Origin: Gammaproteobacteria bacterium
GTDB lineage: Bacteria > Pseudomonadota > Gammaproteobacteria > Pseudomonadales > Halieaceae
Reading direction: 5' to 3'
Assembly: GCA_030426545.1 (NCBI GenBank)
Contig: JAUHYL010000033.1
Coordinates: forward strand, 1 to 42,157
DNA length: 42,157 nt
The notes under the pieces were generated by a model. It was not told where the DNA came from. It searched no databases and saw nothing but the letters and a program-made list of their open reading frames with translations. This document shows positions 16,523 through 24,631 of this stretch, one piece after another (the first letter of the stretch is position 1; each line of letters begins with the position of its first letter). Both the position numbers and the translations under genes were made by a program.

Positions 16523-17934
16523 GTCAGCCGGAAACACACCGGTAAGCTGGGGTGGGCAACAAGCGTCAGGCTGCCGCCCTGCGCTTCTATGCATTCGCGC
16601 GCAACGCTGAGGCCGATACCTGAACCTTTTATCGGCCCGGAGCGCTTTGCAGCACTCTGAAAAAAGGGTTCGAACACGCGCTCTGCATCCTCGCGGGGGA
16701 TGGGGTCGCCGGAATTGGCGACGTCAATAACGAGCGTAGCATCCTCCCTTCGCCAGGCAATATCAATACATCCTCCTTCCGGGGTATAGCTCACCGCATT
16801 GGACAGGAGATTGTCCAGGGTCGTCCTGAGCTTGTCGCGATCAGCAACCCAGTGCGTGACTTCGCCTTCCTTGACCAGCCATAGCGATTTTTTGTCCATG
16901 CTTAGCCCATAGTTGTTCAGCAGGTCCCGCCACAGCTCCTCTAGCTCTAGCTCCTCGTAATTCAGTAGCTGGGCGGGTTGTCGGTTGTAGTCAAGCAGGT
17001 TTTCGATCAGGCGCTGCAGTTCGATGCCGTTCTGGCGCACAATCTCGACGATTTCCAGTTGTTGCTGCGACAGGTGCCCTGTCACCTGGTCCGCCAGCAG
17101 GTCCGCGCCCTCGCGCAGACTTGCCAGTGGTGTCTTCAGCTCGTGCGAGATATGACGCAGAAACTGTTCCTTCTGTTGTTCCGATTCGTGCAGGCCGCGG
17201 CGCAGCCATTCCAGTTCGCTGCCCAGTGCCTGCAACTCCCGGGGCCCGGAGATTTCAATGGAGTGGCTGAGCCCCGCGGTGCCCAGTTGGTGAATTTCGT
17301 TGGTGAGGTCGCGCACCGGCTTGTTGATCCAGCGCGCCAGGAACAGGAGTAAGGCCAGGGTCGCCGCCGCCAGGGCAGACAGTTCCAGCGTCAGGTTCTC
17401 TATCAGTGAGTCGGCCTCGAGGGAGTTGGCCTCCAGCACCTGATCGACCGAGGACAGCAACCAGGTCTTGATCGCCCGGTTTTGCTCGTTGATCACGGAA
17501 AACTCATGATCCAGCCGGCCCAGCAGGGAGTCAGGTGCGTTGGCGTCCTCCGTGCCCAGTGCGGCGGGCAATTCCAGCATCGACAGCGAGCCGCGCAGGC
17601 CTTTGATATCGGGACTTCGGGAGGGAAGGGCGCCCTGCAGCTCAGCCAGCTTCTGAACCAGGATGTCGCGTTCGCGTTGGAACAGGTCTGCCAGTTCGGC
17701 GTCTCCCAGGGCCACGTACTGCCGGGCCCTGCGCTCCAGCTCGAGCACGTCGCGCTGAATCTCCTGCCCGAGTCGGGTGGCCTTGACGACCGTCTGTGTG
17801 ATCTGTCGGTTCTTGTCGTTGAGCTCCGCCAGCGTGTCGAGGGTGAACCAGATGGCCAGACACAGCGGGGCCAGCGCCGCCACGATGCTGATAATGACGA
17901 GCTGCTGGAGCGACCTGGGCTGCCAGAAGGACAT
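16507..17934 (-). CDS. glrK: Sensor histidine kinase, GlrK/QseE-like
   Basis: The protein has 475 residues from ATG 17934; an upstream start at 18003 is less likely because the first membrane helix begins at SLQQLVIISIVAALAPL. TM1 is about 8-30 and TM2 about 185-203, with a roughly 155-residue helical periplasmic domain between. A HAMP-like linker follows, then the HisKA box FLRHISHELKTPLAS with phospho-acceptor His264, and an HATPase domain with DNLLSNAVSYTP (N box) and GSGIGLSV (G2 box). It senses an envelope signal and phosphorylates the GlrR-type regulator encoded two genes downstream. Promoter elements at 17970-17997 lie directly upstream. Kinase identity is certain; the GlrK name rests on the QseG-like gene in between. 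Confidence 0.9.
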   Translation of the reverse strand: MSFWQPRSLQQLVIISIVAALAPLCLAIWFTLDTLAELNDKNRQITQTVVKATRLGQEIQRDVLELERRARQYVALGDAELADLFQRERDILVQKLAELQGALPSRSPDIKGLRGSLSMLELPAALGTEDANAPDSLLGRLDHEFSVINEQNRAIKTWLLSSVDQVLEANSLEADSLIENLTLELSALAAATLALLLFLARWINKPVRDLTNEIHQLGTAGLSHSIEISGPRELQALGSELEWLRRGLHESEQQKEQFLRHISHELKTPLASLREGADLLADQVTGHLSQQQLEIVEIVRQNGIELQRLIENLLDYNRQPAQLLNYEELELEELWRDLLNNYGLSMDKKSLWLVKEGEVTHWVADRDKLRTTLDNLLSNAVSYTPEGGCIDIAWRREDATLVIDVANSGDPIPREDAERVFEPFFQSAAKRSGPIKGSGIGLSVARECIEAQGGSLTLVAHPSLPVCFRLTCPAH

Positions 17935-17969
17935 GTTGGTTGTGTTGCACCGGGGTTGAAGGGGGCCAG

Positions 17970-17997
17970 ATTGTAGCGTGGCGCGCTGGCACTGCAA
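17970..17997 (-). promoter_or_regulatory. Possible sigma70 promoter of glrK-qseG-glrR
   Basis: On the minus strand TTGCAG (17997-17992) and TACAAT (17975-17970) are 16 nt apart, about 36 bp before the glrK start. The -10 matches five of six consensus positions. Visual call only. Confidence 0.4.
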
Positions 17998-18096
17998 ACT
18001 CACACGCGGCGGGTTCGGGGGGCGGCGCGCTGCACCGCTCCAGATGGCCTGGCTGTGCGCCAGGGCTGCAGTCGGCGGTTGTGTCGGAATTCTTTA

Positions 18097-18138
18097 CAAA
18101 CGACCGTTTGAACGAGTGCAGAAATAAGTTAACTTATT
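18097..18138. promoter_or_regulatory. Two perfect palindromes in the glrK/PEP-CTERM divergent region
   Basis: CAAACG-AC-CGTTTG (18097-18110) is a perfect inverted repeat with a 2-nt centre. AATAAGTT-AACTTATT (18123-18138) is a perfect 16-bp palindrome. They lie 12 nt apart in an AT-richer part of a 456-base gap between glrK and the PEP-CTERM-like gene. Paired symmetrical sites suggest dimeric regulators of the TetR, LuxR or MarR kind; none can be named. No clear promoter box is seen next to them. Confidence 0.4.
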
Positions 18139-18173
18139 GATTCACATAAACTAAACTCCTCAGGGTATAGAAA

Positions 18174-18278
18174 TTGCTGTATAAGATATTCAAGGTCAGA
18201 AAGTTTGACTCGCGCGTTAATGTGGCCCAGGAGATGCGCGCGCGGCGCTACGCCCAGCTGAATTCGACGTCAGTTTGA
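18174..18278 (+). CDS. Possible small basic protein, 34 residues
   Basis: TTG 18174 follows CAGGG by about 8 nt and is open for 34 codons to TGA 18276. The peptide starts LLYKIFKVRKFDSRVNVAQ and continues EMRARRYAQL; it is basic and could form an amphipathic helix. It lies downstream of two palindromes and 113 nt before the PEP-CTERM-like gene. Such short ORFs can arise by chance and the TTG start weakens the case. Not recognised; no function is proposed. Confidence 0.25.
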   Translation: MLYKIFKVRKFDSRVNVAQEMRARRYAQLNSTSV

Positions 18279-18390
18279 TTTCGGGGGCAGGCAGAGCTAT
18301 CGGTAAGCTGGAAGCTCTGGTACAGCGGCGCGAAGGCCCGTGGTTCAAGGCGGCAGGGATTGCGCCTGGTTATTGGAGAGAGTCCTCTAG

Positions 18391-19050
18391 ATGTTGCATC
18401 GTGTGTTCTATCGTTCGTCAGTATGCTTGCTGTCAATTGGCGCAGGGCTGTGTTTTGGCCTTTTGTCGCTGGGCGCCCAGGCGGCCGTCGTTACGGATGT
18501 CAGTGTGGTGAGCGGCGCAGGTGTGCATGCCGATGCGGCCTACCTGGCGCCGGGCTCTGAATCTCTCCAGGACCTGAACGCCCTTGAAGGCGCGTTCGCC
18601 GGGGGAGACTGGTCCTTCCTGGAGATTACCGACGATGCAATGGCTTCAACGTCCTTTGGCGCGGCCAGTTTTACGCTGACAGGTTCCGTGGGTGCCCCCG
18701 CGGGCGACTGGCGTATTCGGTGGGAGGGCGCTGCTTCGGCGCTGCAAATGGATCTGGTGATTGTTGTTAAAGCTGCCGATCAGTGGGGAGCTTACCTGTT
18801 CAACGGCGTCGACATGAATGCCGGCCAGGGCTCAATTGAAGGTGGTTTCGACGTATCCTGGTTTCCAACGGGTGTTGCTGTCCCCAGTTTTCGCTACATG
18901 GCAGTCTATGGCCGCACTACGCCAAGTGGTACGGGAGTCATCGACGAAGAAGCACCACCGGTGGAAACACCTGTCCCGGGAACGCCGCTGTTGTTGGGTC
19001 TCGCACTGCTGGGCCTCGCCCGGATGGGAAGCCGCCAGCTTCGCCGATAA
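18391..19050 (+). CDS. PEP-CTERM-like secreted protein with variant sorting motif
   Basis: The protein has 219 residues. ATG 18391 has GGAGAG about 10 nt upstream. The N-terminal signal peptide ends near LSLGAQA. The mature part is beta-rich, with no catalytic motif visible. The C-terminus is a tripartite sorting signal: short motif PVPGTP, hydrophobic helix LLLGLALLGLA, basic tail RMGSRQLRR. This is the PEP-CTERM arrangement cut by exosortase, but the motif reads VPGTP where the usual form is VPEP. It would be exported, processed at the membrane, and attached to or released with exopolysaccharide. The neighbouring exosortase-associated glycosyltransferases support this. A rhombosortase substrate or plain membrane tail is possible. 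No exosortase gene lies in the window. Confidence 0.75.
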   Translation: MLHRVFYRSSVCLLSIGAGLCFGLLSLGAQAAVVTDVSVVSGAGVHADAAYLAPGSESLQDLNALEGAFAGGDWSFLEITDDAMASTSFGAASFTLTGSVGAPAGDWRIRWEGAASALQMDLVIVVKAADQWGAYLFNGVDMNAGQGSIEGGFDVSWFPTGVAVPSFRYMAVYGRTTPSGTGVIDEEAPPVETPVPGTPLLLGLALLGLARMGSRQLRR

Positions 19051-19101
19051 TGGCTAGCTGATACCTGGCGGCTTGAAACCGGGCCGTCGCGCCAGTGGCC
19101 G

Positions 19102-20334
19102 TCAGCCTTCGAACCTCTTCGCCCTCTCAGTCGCGCGATCCAGAAGATCGCCTGGCGCAACCTTTGCCCCTTCGATCCCCACGCCGATTGCGGCTTCCAC
19201 ATCCTTGTCAGCATCCCCCAGCATAAAACTGTGCGTGAGATCCGGCTGCCAGCGTTCTATCAGGCTGGTGAGCATTCCCGTGGCCGGTTTACGGCAATCG
19301 CATTGCACCGCAAGCTCCGGCACTGATCCGTCCGGGTGGTGGGGGCAATAACGTACATCGTCAAAATGCGCGCCGTGGGCATGCAGTTGTTCCTGCATCC
19401 ACCCGTGCAGCGCTTCCACGTCCTCCGGCCCATAAAAGCCCCGCGCAATGCCGGCCTGATTGGTGACGATAAAAACCAGGAAGCCACTGTCGTTCAACAG
19501 TTTGATGGCCTCTATGGCGCCATCCATCCAGCGAAAGCCCTCGACTTTGTGCGTGTAGCCGTCGTCGTGATTCAGGGTTCCGTCGCGATCCAGGAACGCG
19601 GCGGGTTTTTGCAGACGCTCGCACAATTCCAGGCGCGCCCGTTGCAAATCCTCCGGGATGCCGATGTCGATGAAGTAGCCCTGGTAGGGCCGGCCCACTA
19701 GCAGGCCTTCCTCTGCCAGCGCCGGAAACACCGCCTGTTCCAGCGAGCAGGGCAGGTTATCGATACGATCGAGTATTTGTGATTTGAGCCAGTACACACC
19801 GCTATTGATCAAGCCGCTCTGCGGACTGGACGGCTTCTCTCTGAACGCGCTGATCTTGCCGTCCCGCAGGTCAACGAAGCCATAGCGATCAGCGTTTTCC
19901 ACGGGCAGCAATGCCACCCGGCCCAGCCAGTTGTCATCGTCTGAGGGTTGGCTGCAGGCGACGAGATCGAGATAGTTGAAGTCGAAGATTGAATCGCCGT
20001 TGATGAGTAGAAACGTTTCCTGCAGATCATCCGCTGCGACACTAAGCGCGCCGGCGGTACCCAGCGGCTCGGGCTCCACGATGACCTTAACGCTGGCGCC
20101 CAGGGTTGCCACGAACGCCGAATCAGGGCCATAACAGTCACGCACTACATCGGCCCGGTAGCCCGCGAGCAGCAGAAACTCGTTAAATCCAAAGCGACGC
20201 AGATTGAGCATGATGTGCTCTACAAAGGGACGGCCCTGCACCTCCAGAAGCGGTTTTGGGGTCTCGGCAACGGCGTCACCCAGACGGGTCCCCCTGCCGC
20301 CGATGAGAATGGCGGCTTGCATCACAATTTCCAT
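19102..20334 (-). CDS. Heptose nucleotidyltransferase (HddC-like) fused to heptose bisphosphate phosphatase (GmhB-like)
   Basis: The protein has 410 residues. The start at 20334 has AAGGA about 10 nt upstream; a second ATG lies 12 nt later. Residues about 5-235 form a sugar-phosphate nucleotidyltransferase with the AAILIGGRGTRLG loop, TPKPLLEV and INGDS, like HddC guanylyltransferase. Residues about 240-400 are a GmhB-type HAD phosphatase: FLDRDGTLN holds the nucleophile Asp, VTNQAGIARG follows, the Cys/His zinc site is CPHHP...CDCRKP, and GDADKDVEAA is the metal-binding end. Together they remove the 7-phosphate from heptose 1,7-bisphosphate and couple the product to GTP. With HddA and GmhA nearby, all four GDP-heptose steps are present. 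It is divergent from the glycosyltransferase operon. GTP as donor is inferred from HddA, not from a motif. Confidence 0.85.
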   Translation of the reverse strand: MEIVMQAAILIGGRGTRLGDAVAETPKPLLEVQGRPFVEHIMLNLRRFGFNEFLLLAGYRADVVRDCYGPDSAFVATLGASVKVIVEPEPLGTAGALSVAADDLQETFLLINGDSIFDFNYLDLVACSQPSDDDNWLGRVALLPVENADRYGFVDLRDGKISAFREKPSSPQSGLINSGVYWLKSQILDRIDNLPCSLEQAVFPALAEEGLLVGRPYQGYFIDIGIPEDLQRARLELCERLQKPAAFLDRDGTLNHDDGYTHKVEGFRWMDGAIEAIKLLNDSGFLVFIVTNQAGIARGFYGPEDVEALHGWMQEQLHAHGAHFDDVRYCPHHPDGSVPELAVQCDCRKPATGMLTSLIERWQPDLTHSFMLGDADKDVEAAIGVGIEGAKVAPGDLLDRATERAKRFEG

Positions 20335-20393
20335 GAAAATACGGTCCTTGGCGGGCCTATGTACTTTATCTGCCGTGCATTGCCCTTTAGTAT

Positions 20394-20422
20394 CAGCAGC
20401 AGTTCCGGATGATGTGCTGCTG
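20394..20422. repeat. Inverted repeat in the hddC-gmhB/glycosyltransferase gap
   Basis: CAGCAGCA (20394-20401) is the exact reverse complement of TGCTGCTG (20415-20422), with a 13-nt loop, in the 217-base divergent gap. It may be a regulatory hairpin or chance in a CAG-rich stretch. No T-tract follows. Confidence 0.2.
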
Positions 20423-20551
20423 CCTCACAGACGCAGCGCCTTGTCTGCACTGAGCAAGATTGGAATATAACCGTGCCCCCATCACTGAGCAAGCGGTGAA
20501 CGCGGGGTGACTCTGCTGCAACTGCCCGAACTCTCATTTTGAACCCCCATA

Positions 20552-21763
20552 ATGAAAAAGTTGCTGTACCTCGTCCATCGTCTGCCGTATCCCCCGAACA
20601 AGGGCGACAAGATATCCTCGCACAACATGCTGAAGTTTTTTTCGGCGAACTGGCGCGTGCATCTTGGTACGTTTGTTGATGACCCGGACGACTGGCAGCA
20701 TGTAGAGTTTGTTCGGCAGTTCTGCGAAGACAGTTGCATTGTCGGCCTGCCCGCGCACCGCAAGCTCACCGGCTCGATGAAAGGCCTGCTCAGCGGCGGA
20801 GCGCTCAGCCTGAGCTATTACGCCAACGCCGAGTTGCAGAACTGGGTGCGAGCAACGATCGAGAAAGAATGTCCCGATGCGGTGCTGGTGTTCAGCGGCG
20901 TGATGGGCCGTTTTGTGCGCGGATTGTTACCCGACTCGGTGCCGGTGGTCTTCGATGCTGAGGATGTCGATAGCGAGAAGTTCCGCAGCTATGCTGCTTC
21001 GCGCAGTTGGCCGATGTCCTGGTTATATGAGCGCGAGGCCGACAAACTGCTGGCCTACGAACGCGCGATGGCGGCATCCACTGACGTCAGTATTTTTGTA
21101 TCGCAGGAAGAGGCGAACCTGTTCAAGCAGCTTGCCCCGGAGAGCGCCAACAAGGCCCATTTCAGAACGCAGGGCGTGGATAGCAGCTACTTCGATCCGC
21201 AGCTGGCGTTTCCCAATCCCTATGAGAAGGGGCAGCGCGTACTGGTCTTTACCGGCGCGATGGATTACTGGCCCAACGTAGAGGCGGTCACCTGGTTTTG
21301 CGAGCATGCGCTCAGCGAGATTCGGCGGCGCCAACCCGATTTCCTGTTCTGCATTGTGGGCATGAAACCGGGCGAAGAGGTGCAGCAGTTGGGCAAACTA
21401 CCCGGTGTGCGTGTGACCGGCGCGGTCGACGATGTACGCCCGTACCTGGCACATGCACTGGCAGCTTGCCTGCCGTTGCAACTTGCACGCGGTATTCAGA
21501 ACAAGGCGCTGGAAGCCATGGCGATGGAACTGCCAGTGCTGGCCACGTCGGATGCGTTGGTTGGTATTCTCGAGCACGGTGAATCCATGTCGGTAGTGGC
21601 TGATGCGCCCGATGCCATGATTGAGGGCGCTTTGGATATACTATCGCAGCCACGCCGGTACAATAGGGCGGGGCGCGCATGCGTCGTTGAGCACTATAAC
21701 TGGGATACCAATCTAAGACGTATGGAGCAGTTCCTCACCAGGGAAGCGGGGCCGGCGCAGTGA
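20552..21763 (+). CDS. PEP-CTERM/exosortase A-associated glycosyltransferase (TIGR03087-type)
   Basis: The protein has 403 residues from ATG 20552, with little Shine-Dalgarno. It is a GT-B fold family 4/1 glycosyltransferase. LLYLVHRLPYPPNKGDKISS is the N-terminal signature of the sugar transferase family linked to PEP-CTERM/EpsH1 systems. VFDAEDVDSEK, VLVFTGAMDYWPNVEAV and the C-terminal PLQLARGIQNKALEAMAMEL match the Rossmann nucleotide-sugar site. It should add one sugar to a lipid-linked repeat unit at the inner membrane. Its GTG-TGA overlap with the next gene (4 nt) and the heptokinase and isomerase downstream place it in one operon; heptose as its donor sugar is plausible but inferred. 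Confidence 0.88.
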   Translation: MKKLLYLVHRLPYPPNKGDKISSHNMLKFFSANWRVHLGTFVDDPDDWQHVEFVRQFCEDSCIVGLPAHRKLTGSMKGLLSGGALSLSYYANAELQNWVRATIEKECPDAVLVFSGVMGRFVRGLLPDSVPVVFDAEDVDSEKFRSYAASRSWPMSWLYEREADKLLAYERAMAASTDVSIFVSQEEANLFKQLAPESANKAHFRTQGVDSSYFDPQLAFPNPYEKGQRVLVFTGAMDYWPNVEAVTWFCEHALSEIRRRQPDFLFCIVGMKPGEEVQQLGKLPGVRVTGAVDDVRPYLAHALAACLPLQLARGIQNKALEAMAMELPVLATSDALVGILEHGESMSVVADAPDAMIEGALDILSQPRRYNRAGRACVVEHYNWDTNLRRMEQFLTREAGPAQ

Positions 21764-22974
21764 AAGTACTGCACGTTCTCGACCACTCTATTCCGCTGCA
21801 AAGCGGGTACACGTTTCGCAGCCGAGCCATTTTGCGCGAGCAGCATGCACTGGGTTGGGAAACGGTGCAGTTAACGGGCCCCAAGCATAATACCGGCCAC
21901 GCAGTGCCTCCCTCGGAGGAGGTGGACGGTATTCGATTCTATCGGTGCACGGGTAAGACCGGCGTGCTGGGCAAGCTCCCTGTGCTCGGCCAGCTCAGCG
22001 TCATCCAGGTGCTGACAAAACGCCTGATCGAGGTCGCTGCCGAGGAGCGCCCCGATGTGATCCATGCGCATTCGCCAGCCCTGAACGGTGTTGCCGCCAT
22101 TCGCGCCGGCCGCGCACTGGGCATTCCCGTGGTGTATGAAGTGCGCGGCTTCTGGGAAGACGCGGCGGTGAGCCATGGCACCAGCAGCGAGGGCGGATTG
22201 CGCTACCGCTTGACCCGCGCGATGGAAACCTGGGCATTGAAACGTGCCGACGCGGTGACCTGCATTTGCGAGGGAATACGCGCTGACCTGGTAAAACGCG
22301 GTATATCCGCGGAGAAAATCACCATCGTGCCCAACGCGGTCGATGCGGCCCGGTTCCAGCCCGTGGGCGAACCGAACGCTGACATCGTCAATCGCTACGC
22401 CCTGGCGGGGAAGAAAGTCATCGCTTTCATCGGCTCATTTTATGCGTATGAAGGGCTGGACCTTCTCGTAGACGCGATGCCACGCCTGCTGGCAGCGCGG
22501 CCGGATGTGCGTCTGCTGATGGTGGGCGGAGGGCAGGTTGCCGATGAATTGAAATCGCGGGTCGCCCAACTGGGAATCCAGGACAAGGTCATCATGACGG
22601 GCAGGGTGCCGCATGAGGAAGTAGAGGCCTACTACTCCGTGACCGACGTATTGGTCTACCCGCGAAAGTCCATGCGCCTGACGGATCTCGTTACTCCACT
22701 GAAGCCGCTGGAGGCGATGGCGCAAAAGAGCATGTTCGTGGCCTCGGATGTGGGTGGCCACCGCGAATTGGTACGCGATGGGGTTACCGGCACGCTGTTT
22801 CGTGCCGACGACATCGAGGATCTAGTGCGCTGCCTGCTGCGCCTGCTGGATGAAGAGCATCGCTGGCCCGCAATGCGCGATGCAGGGCGGGCCTTTGTGG
22901 AGCATGAGCGCACCTGGACAACCAGTGTGGCCAATCTCAAACCGGTCTATCAACGTCTGACGGGAGAGGCGTAA
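21760..22974 (+). CDS. PEP-CTERM/exosortase A-associated glycosyltransferase (Daro_2409-type)
   Basis: The protein has 404 residues from GTG 21760, overlapping the previous stop by four bases. It is a GT4 family GT-B fold: [20 protein letters not shown] at the start is the signature of the exosortase A-associated Daro_2409 group. [15 protein letters not shown], a central [12 protein letters not shown], and MLMVGGG-like and [15 protein letters not shown] segments carry the donor-site Glu region. It likely extends the same lipid-linked glycan as the upstream transferase. Three bases separate it from the heptose kinase gene, so expression is coupled. The substrate is inferred only. Confidence 0.88.
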   Translation: MKVLHVLDHSIPLQSGYTFRSRAILREQHALGWETVQLTGPKHNTGHAVPPSEEVDGIRFYRCTGKTGVLGKLPVLGQLSVIQVLTKRLIEVAAEERPDVIHAHSPALNGVAAIRAGRALGIPVVYEVRGFWEDAAVSHGTSSEGGLRYRLTRAMETWALKRADAVTCICEGIRADLVKRGISAEKITIVPNAVDAARFQPVGEPNADIVNRYALAGKKVIAFIGSFYAYEGLDLLVDAMPRLLAARPDVRLLMVGGGQVADELKSRVAQLGIQDKVIMTGRVPHEEVEAYYSVTDVLVYPRKSMRLTDLVTPLKPLEAMAQKSMFVASDVGGHRELVRDGVTGTLFRADDIEDLVRCLLRLLDEEHRWPAMRDAGRAFVEHERTWTTSVANLKPVYQRLTGEA

Positions 22975-22976
22975 TT

Positions 22977-24011
22977 GTGGAATTGATTCGTTCGAAGGCC
23001 CCACTGCGGCTTGGTCTTGCCGGTGGTGGCAGCGACGTTGCGCCCTACTGCGATCTTTACGGCGGTGCGGTGTTAAACGCCACGATCAACCTCAGCTCGT
23101 ACTGCACGATAGAGCCTTTGCAGGATGGCAGTGTGCAGTTCGAAGCGCACGACAGGGATGAACGTTTCCAGGCCGATGCCGGCGAGGTGTTTGCCTATGA
23201 TGGCCTGCTGGACCTGCACAAGGGTGTGTACAACCGCGTGGTACGCGAGTTCAACCATGGTGAGCCTCTGTCACTGCGGGTGAGCACCTGGTCGGATGCA
23301 CCGGCTGGCTCCGGGCTTGGCTCATCCTCCACCATGGTAGTTGCCATTCTCACCGCCTATGCGGAGCTGCTGCGACTGCCTCTGGGGGAATACGATGTTG
23401 CCCACCTGGCTTTTGAGATAGAACGCCAGGATATCGGCCTGCGCGGTGGCGCGCAGGATCAGTACGCCGCGACGTTTGGCGGTGTGAACTACATGGAGTT
23501 TCACGAACAGACCCGCGTGACTGTTAATCCCCTGCGGATAAAACAGTGGATTCTAAGCGAGCTGGAAGCTTCTACGGTGCTCTACTACACCGGCGTCTCG
23601 CGTTCCTCCGACAAAATTATTGCGCAACAAATCGAAAGCTATAAATCCGGTAGCGGCAAGTCAGTCGAGGCGGTACACCAGCTGAAACTTGACGCGCTGG
23701 CGATGAAAGAAGCCCTTTTGCGAGGCAATATTCGCCGCTTTGGCGAAATACTCGGTAGCAGCTGGCAGGCCAAGCGTCAGCTGGCTGACCAGATCAGCAA
23801 CCCGGAGATAGAGGCGGTAATGGAGGCTGCTCTGGCGGCCGGTGCCTGGGCGGGTAAAGTCTCCGGCGCGGGTGGCGGCGGCTTCATCGTATTTGTGGTG
23901 GACCCGGTGGAGCGGGTTAAACTCATCAGAGTACTGAGTGAAATGGAGGGCCGGGTTGTGCCCTTTCAGTTTGAACCCCACGGAGCTGCGGCATGGAACG
24001 TCCCGATCTGA
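22977..24011 (+). CDS. hddA: D-glycero-D-manno-heptose 7-phosphate kinase (GHMP family)
   Basis: The protein has 344 residues from GTG 22977, preceded by GGGAGAGG. It is a GHMP kinase: [20 protein letters not shown] is the substrate-binding start typical of Hdd[19 protein letters not shown] is the GHMP ATP loop, and [15 protein letters not shown] is the C-terminal motif 3. It phosphorylates heptose 7-phosphate at C1 to the 1,7-bisphosphate, the second step of GDP-D-glycero-alpha-D-manno-heptose synthesis. The isomerase GmhA follows with a 19-base overlap, and the GmhB/HddC fusion is encoded upstream on the other strand, so the pathway is complete here. Fucose kinase-type GHMP members are similar, but the gmhA neighbour decides. 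Confidence 0.88.
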   Translation: MELIRSKAPLRLGLAGGGSDVAPYCDLYGGAVLNATINLSSYCTIEPLQDGSVQFEAHDRDERFQADAGEVFAYDGLLDLHKGVYNRVVREFNHGEPLSLRVSTWSDAPAGSGLGSSSTMVVAILTAYAELLRLPLGEYDVAHLAFEIERQDIGLRGGAQDQYAATFGGVNYMEFHEQTRVTVNPLRIKQWILSELEASTVLYYTGVSRSSDKIIAQQIESYKSGSGKSVEAVHQLKLDALAMKEALLRGNIRRFGEILGSSWQAKRQLADQISNPEIEAVMEAALAAGAWAGKVSGAGGGGFIVFVVDPVERVKLIRVLSEMEGRVVPFQFEPHGAAAWNVPI

Positions 24012-24592
24012 ACTACGTGCGCGACGAGTTTGCGAACTCGATCGCGGTAAAACAGGCGATTCTGGAAGACGACGCCATGACGACCCAGATCCGCGATCTG
24101 GGCCACCTGCTGATCGACCGCTACGAGCAGGGCCATAAATTGTTGATCGCCGGTAACGGTGGCAGTGCCGCTGATGCTCAGCATATTGCCGCAGAATTTG
24201 TCAGTCGATTTAACTTTGACCGCCCGGGATTGCCGGCGCTGGCGCTGACCACCGACACGTCCATTCTCACCGCAGTCGGCAATGACTATGGCTACGATCA
24301 GCTGTTCCGCCGCCAGGTCGAGGCTAACGCGTTACCCGGTGATGTGTTTCTGGGCATATCTACATCGGGGAACAGTGCGAATATCCTGGAGGCCCTGGCA
24401 GCCTGTCAGCAGGCGGGCATTACCTCCATTGGAATGACAGGCCGCTCGGGCGGCAAGATGCGTGAGCTTTGCGATCACTGCCTGTGCGTGCCCAGCGACG
24501 ATACTCCGCGTATTCAGGAAGCGCATATCGTGATCGGGCATACCTTGTGCGCCATGGTGGAACTCGGGCTGTTCGAAGACCCGCGGAACTGA
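23993..24592 (+). CDS. gmhA: Sedoheptulose 7-phosphate isomerase
   Basis: The protein has 199 residues from ATG 23993, starting inside the hddA end (19-nt overlap). It is a SIS-domain isomerase. [20 protein letters not shown], with the Ser-rich phosphosugar loop, and [16 protein letters not shown] are typical GmhA motifs. [11 protein letters not shown] and the catalytic-region [11 protein letters not shown] follow. It converts sedoheptulose 7-phosphate to D-glycero-D-manno-heptose 7-phosphate in the cytoplasm, the first committed heptose step, for LPS core or for a heptose-containing surface glycan. Here the GDP branch is implied by HddA. It ends 40 nt before a convergent gene. Confidence 0.93.
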   Translation: MERPDLNYVRDEFANSIAVKQAILEDDAMTTQIRDLGHLLIDRYEQGHKLLIAGNGGSAADAQHIAAEFVSRFNFDRPGLPALALTTDTSILTAVGNDYGYDQLFRRQVEANALPGDVFLGISTSGNSANILEALAACQQAGITSIGMTGRSGGKMRELCDHCLCVPSDDTPRIQEAHIVIGHTLCAMVELGLFEDPRN

Positions 24593-24631
24593 TCGTCGCA
24601 GAAGGCCCTGCCTCGCAAGGCGCGCCAGGTG

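Noticed and set aside
18343-18365. Possible sigma54 promoter GGCGGCAGGGATTGC before the PEP-CTERM-like gene
   Set aside because: GG and GC are 11 nt apart rather than 10, and the -24 box is poor; not accepted as a GlrR target.
20335-20551. Search for a sigma54 site in the glycosyltransferase/heptose divergent gap
   Set aside because: TTGCCC near 20380 has no GG at the required distance.
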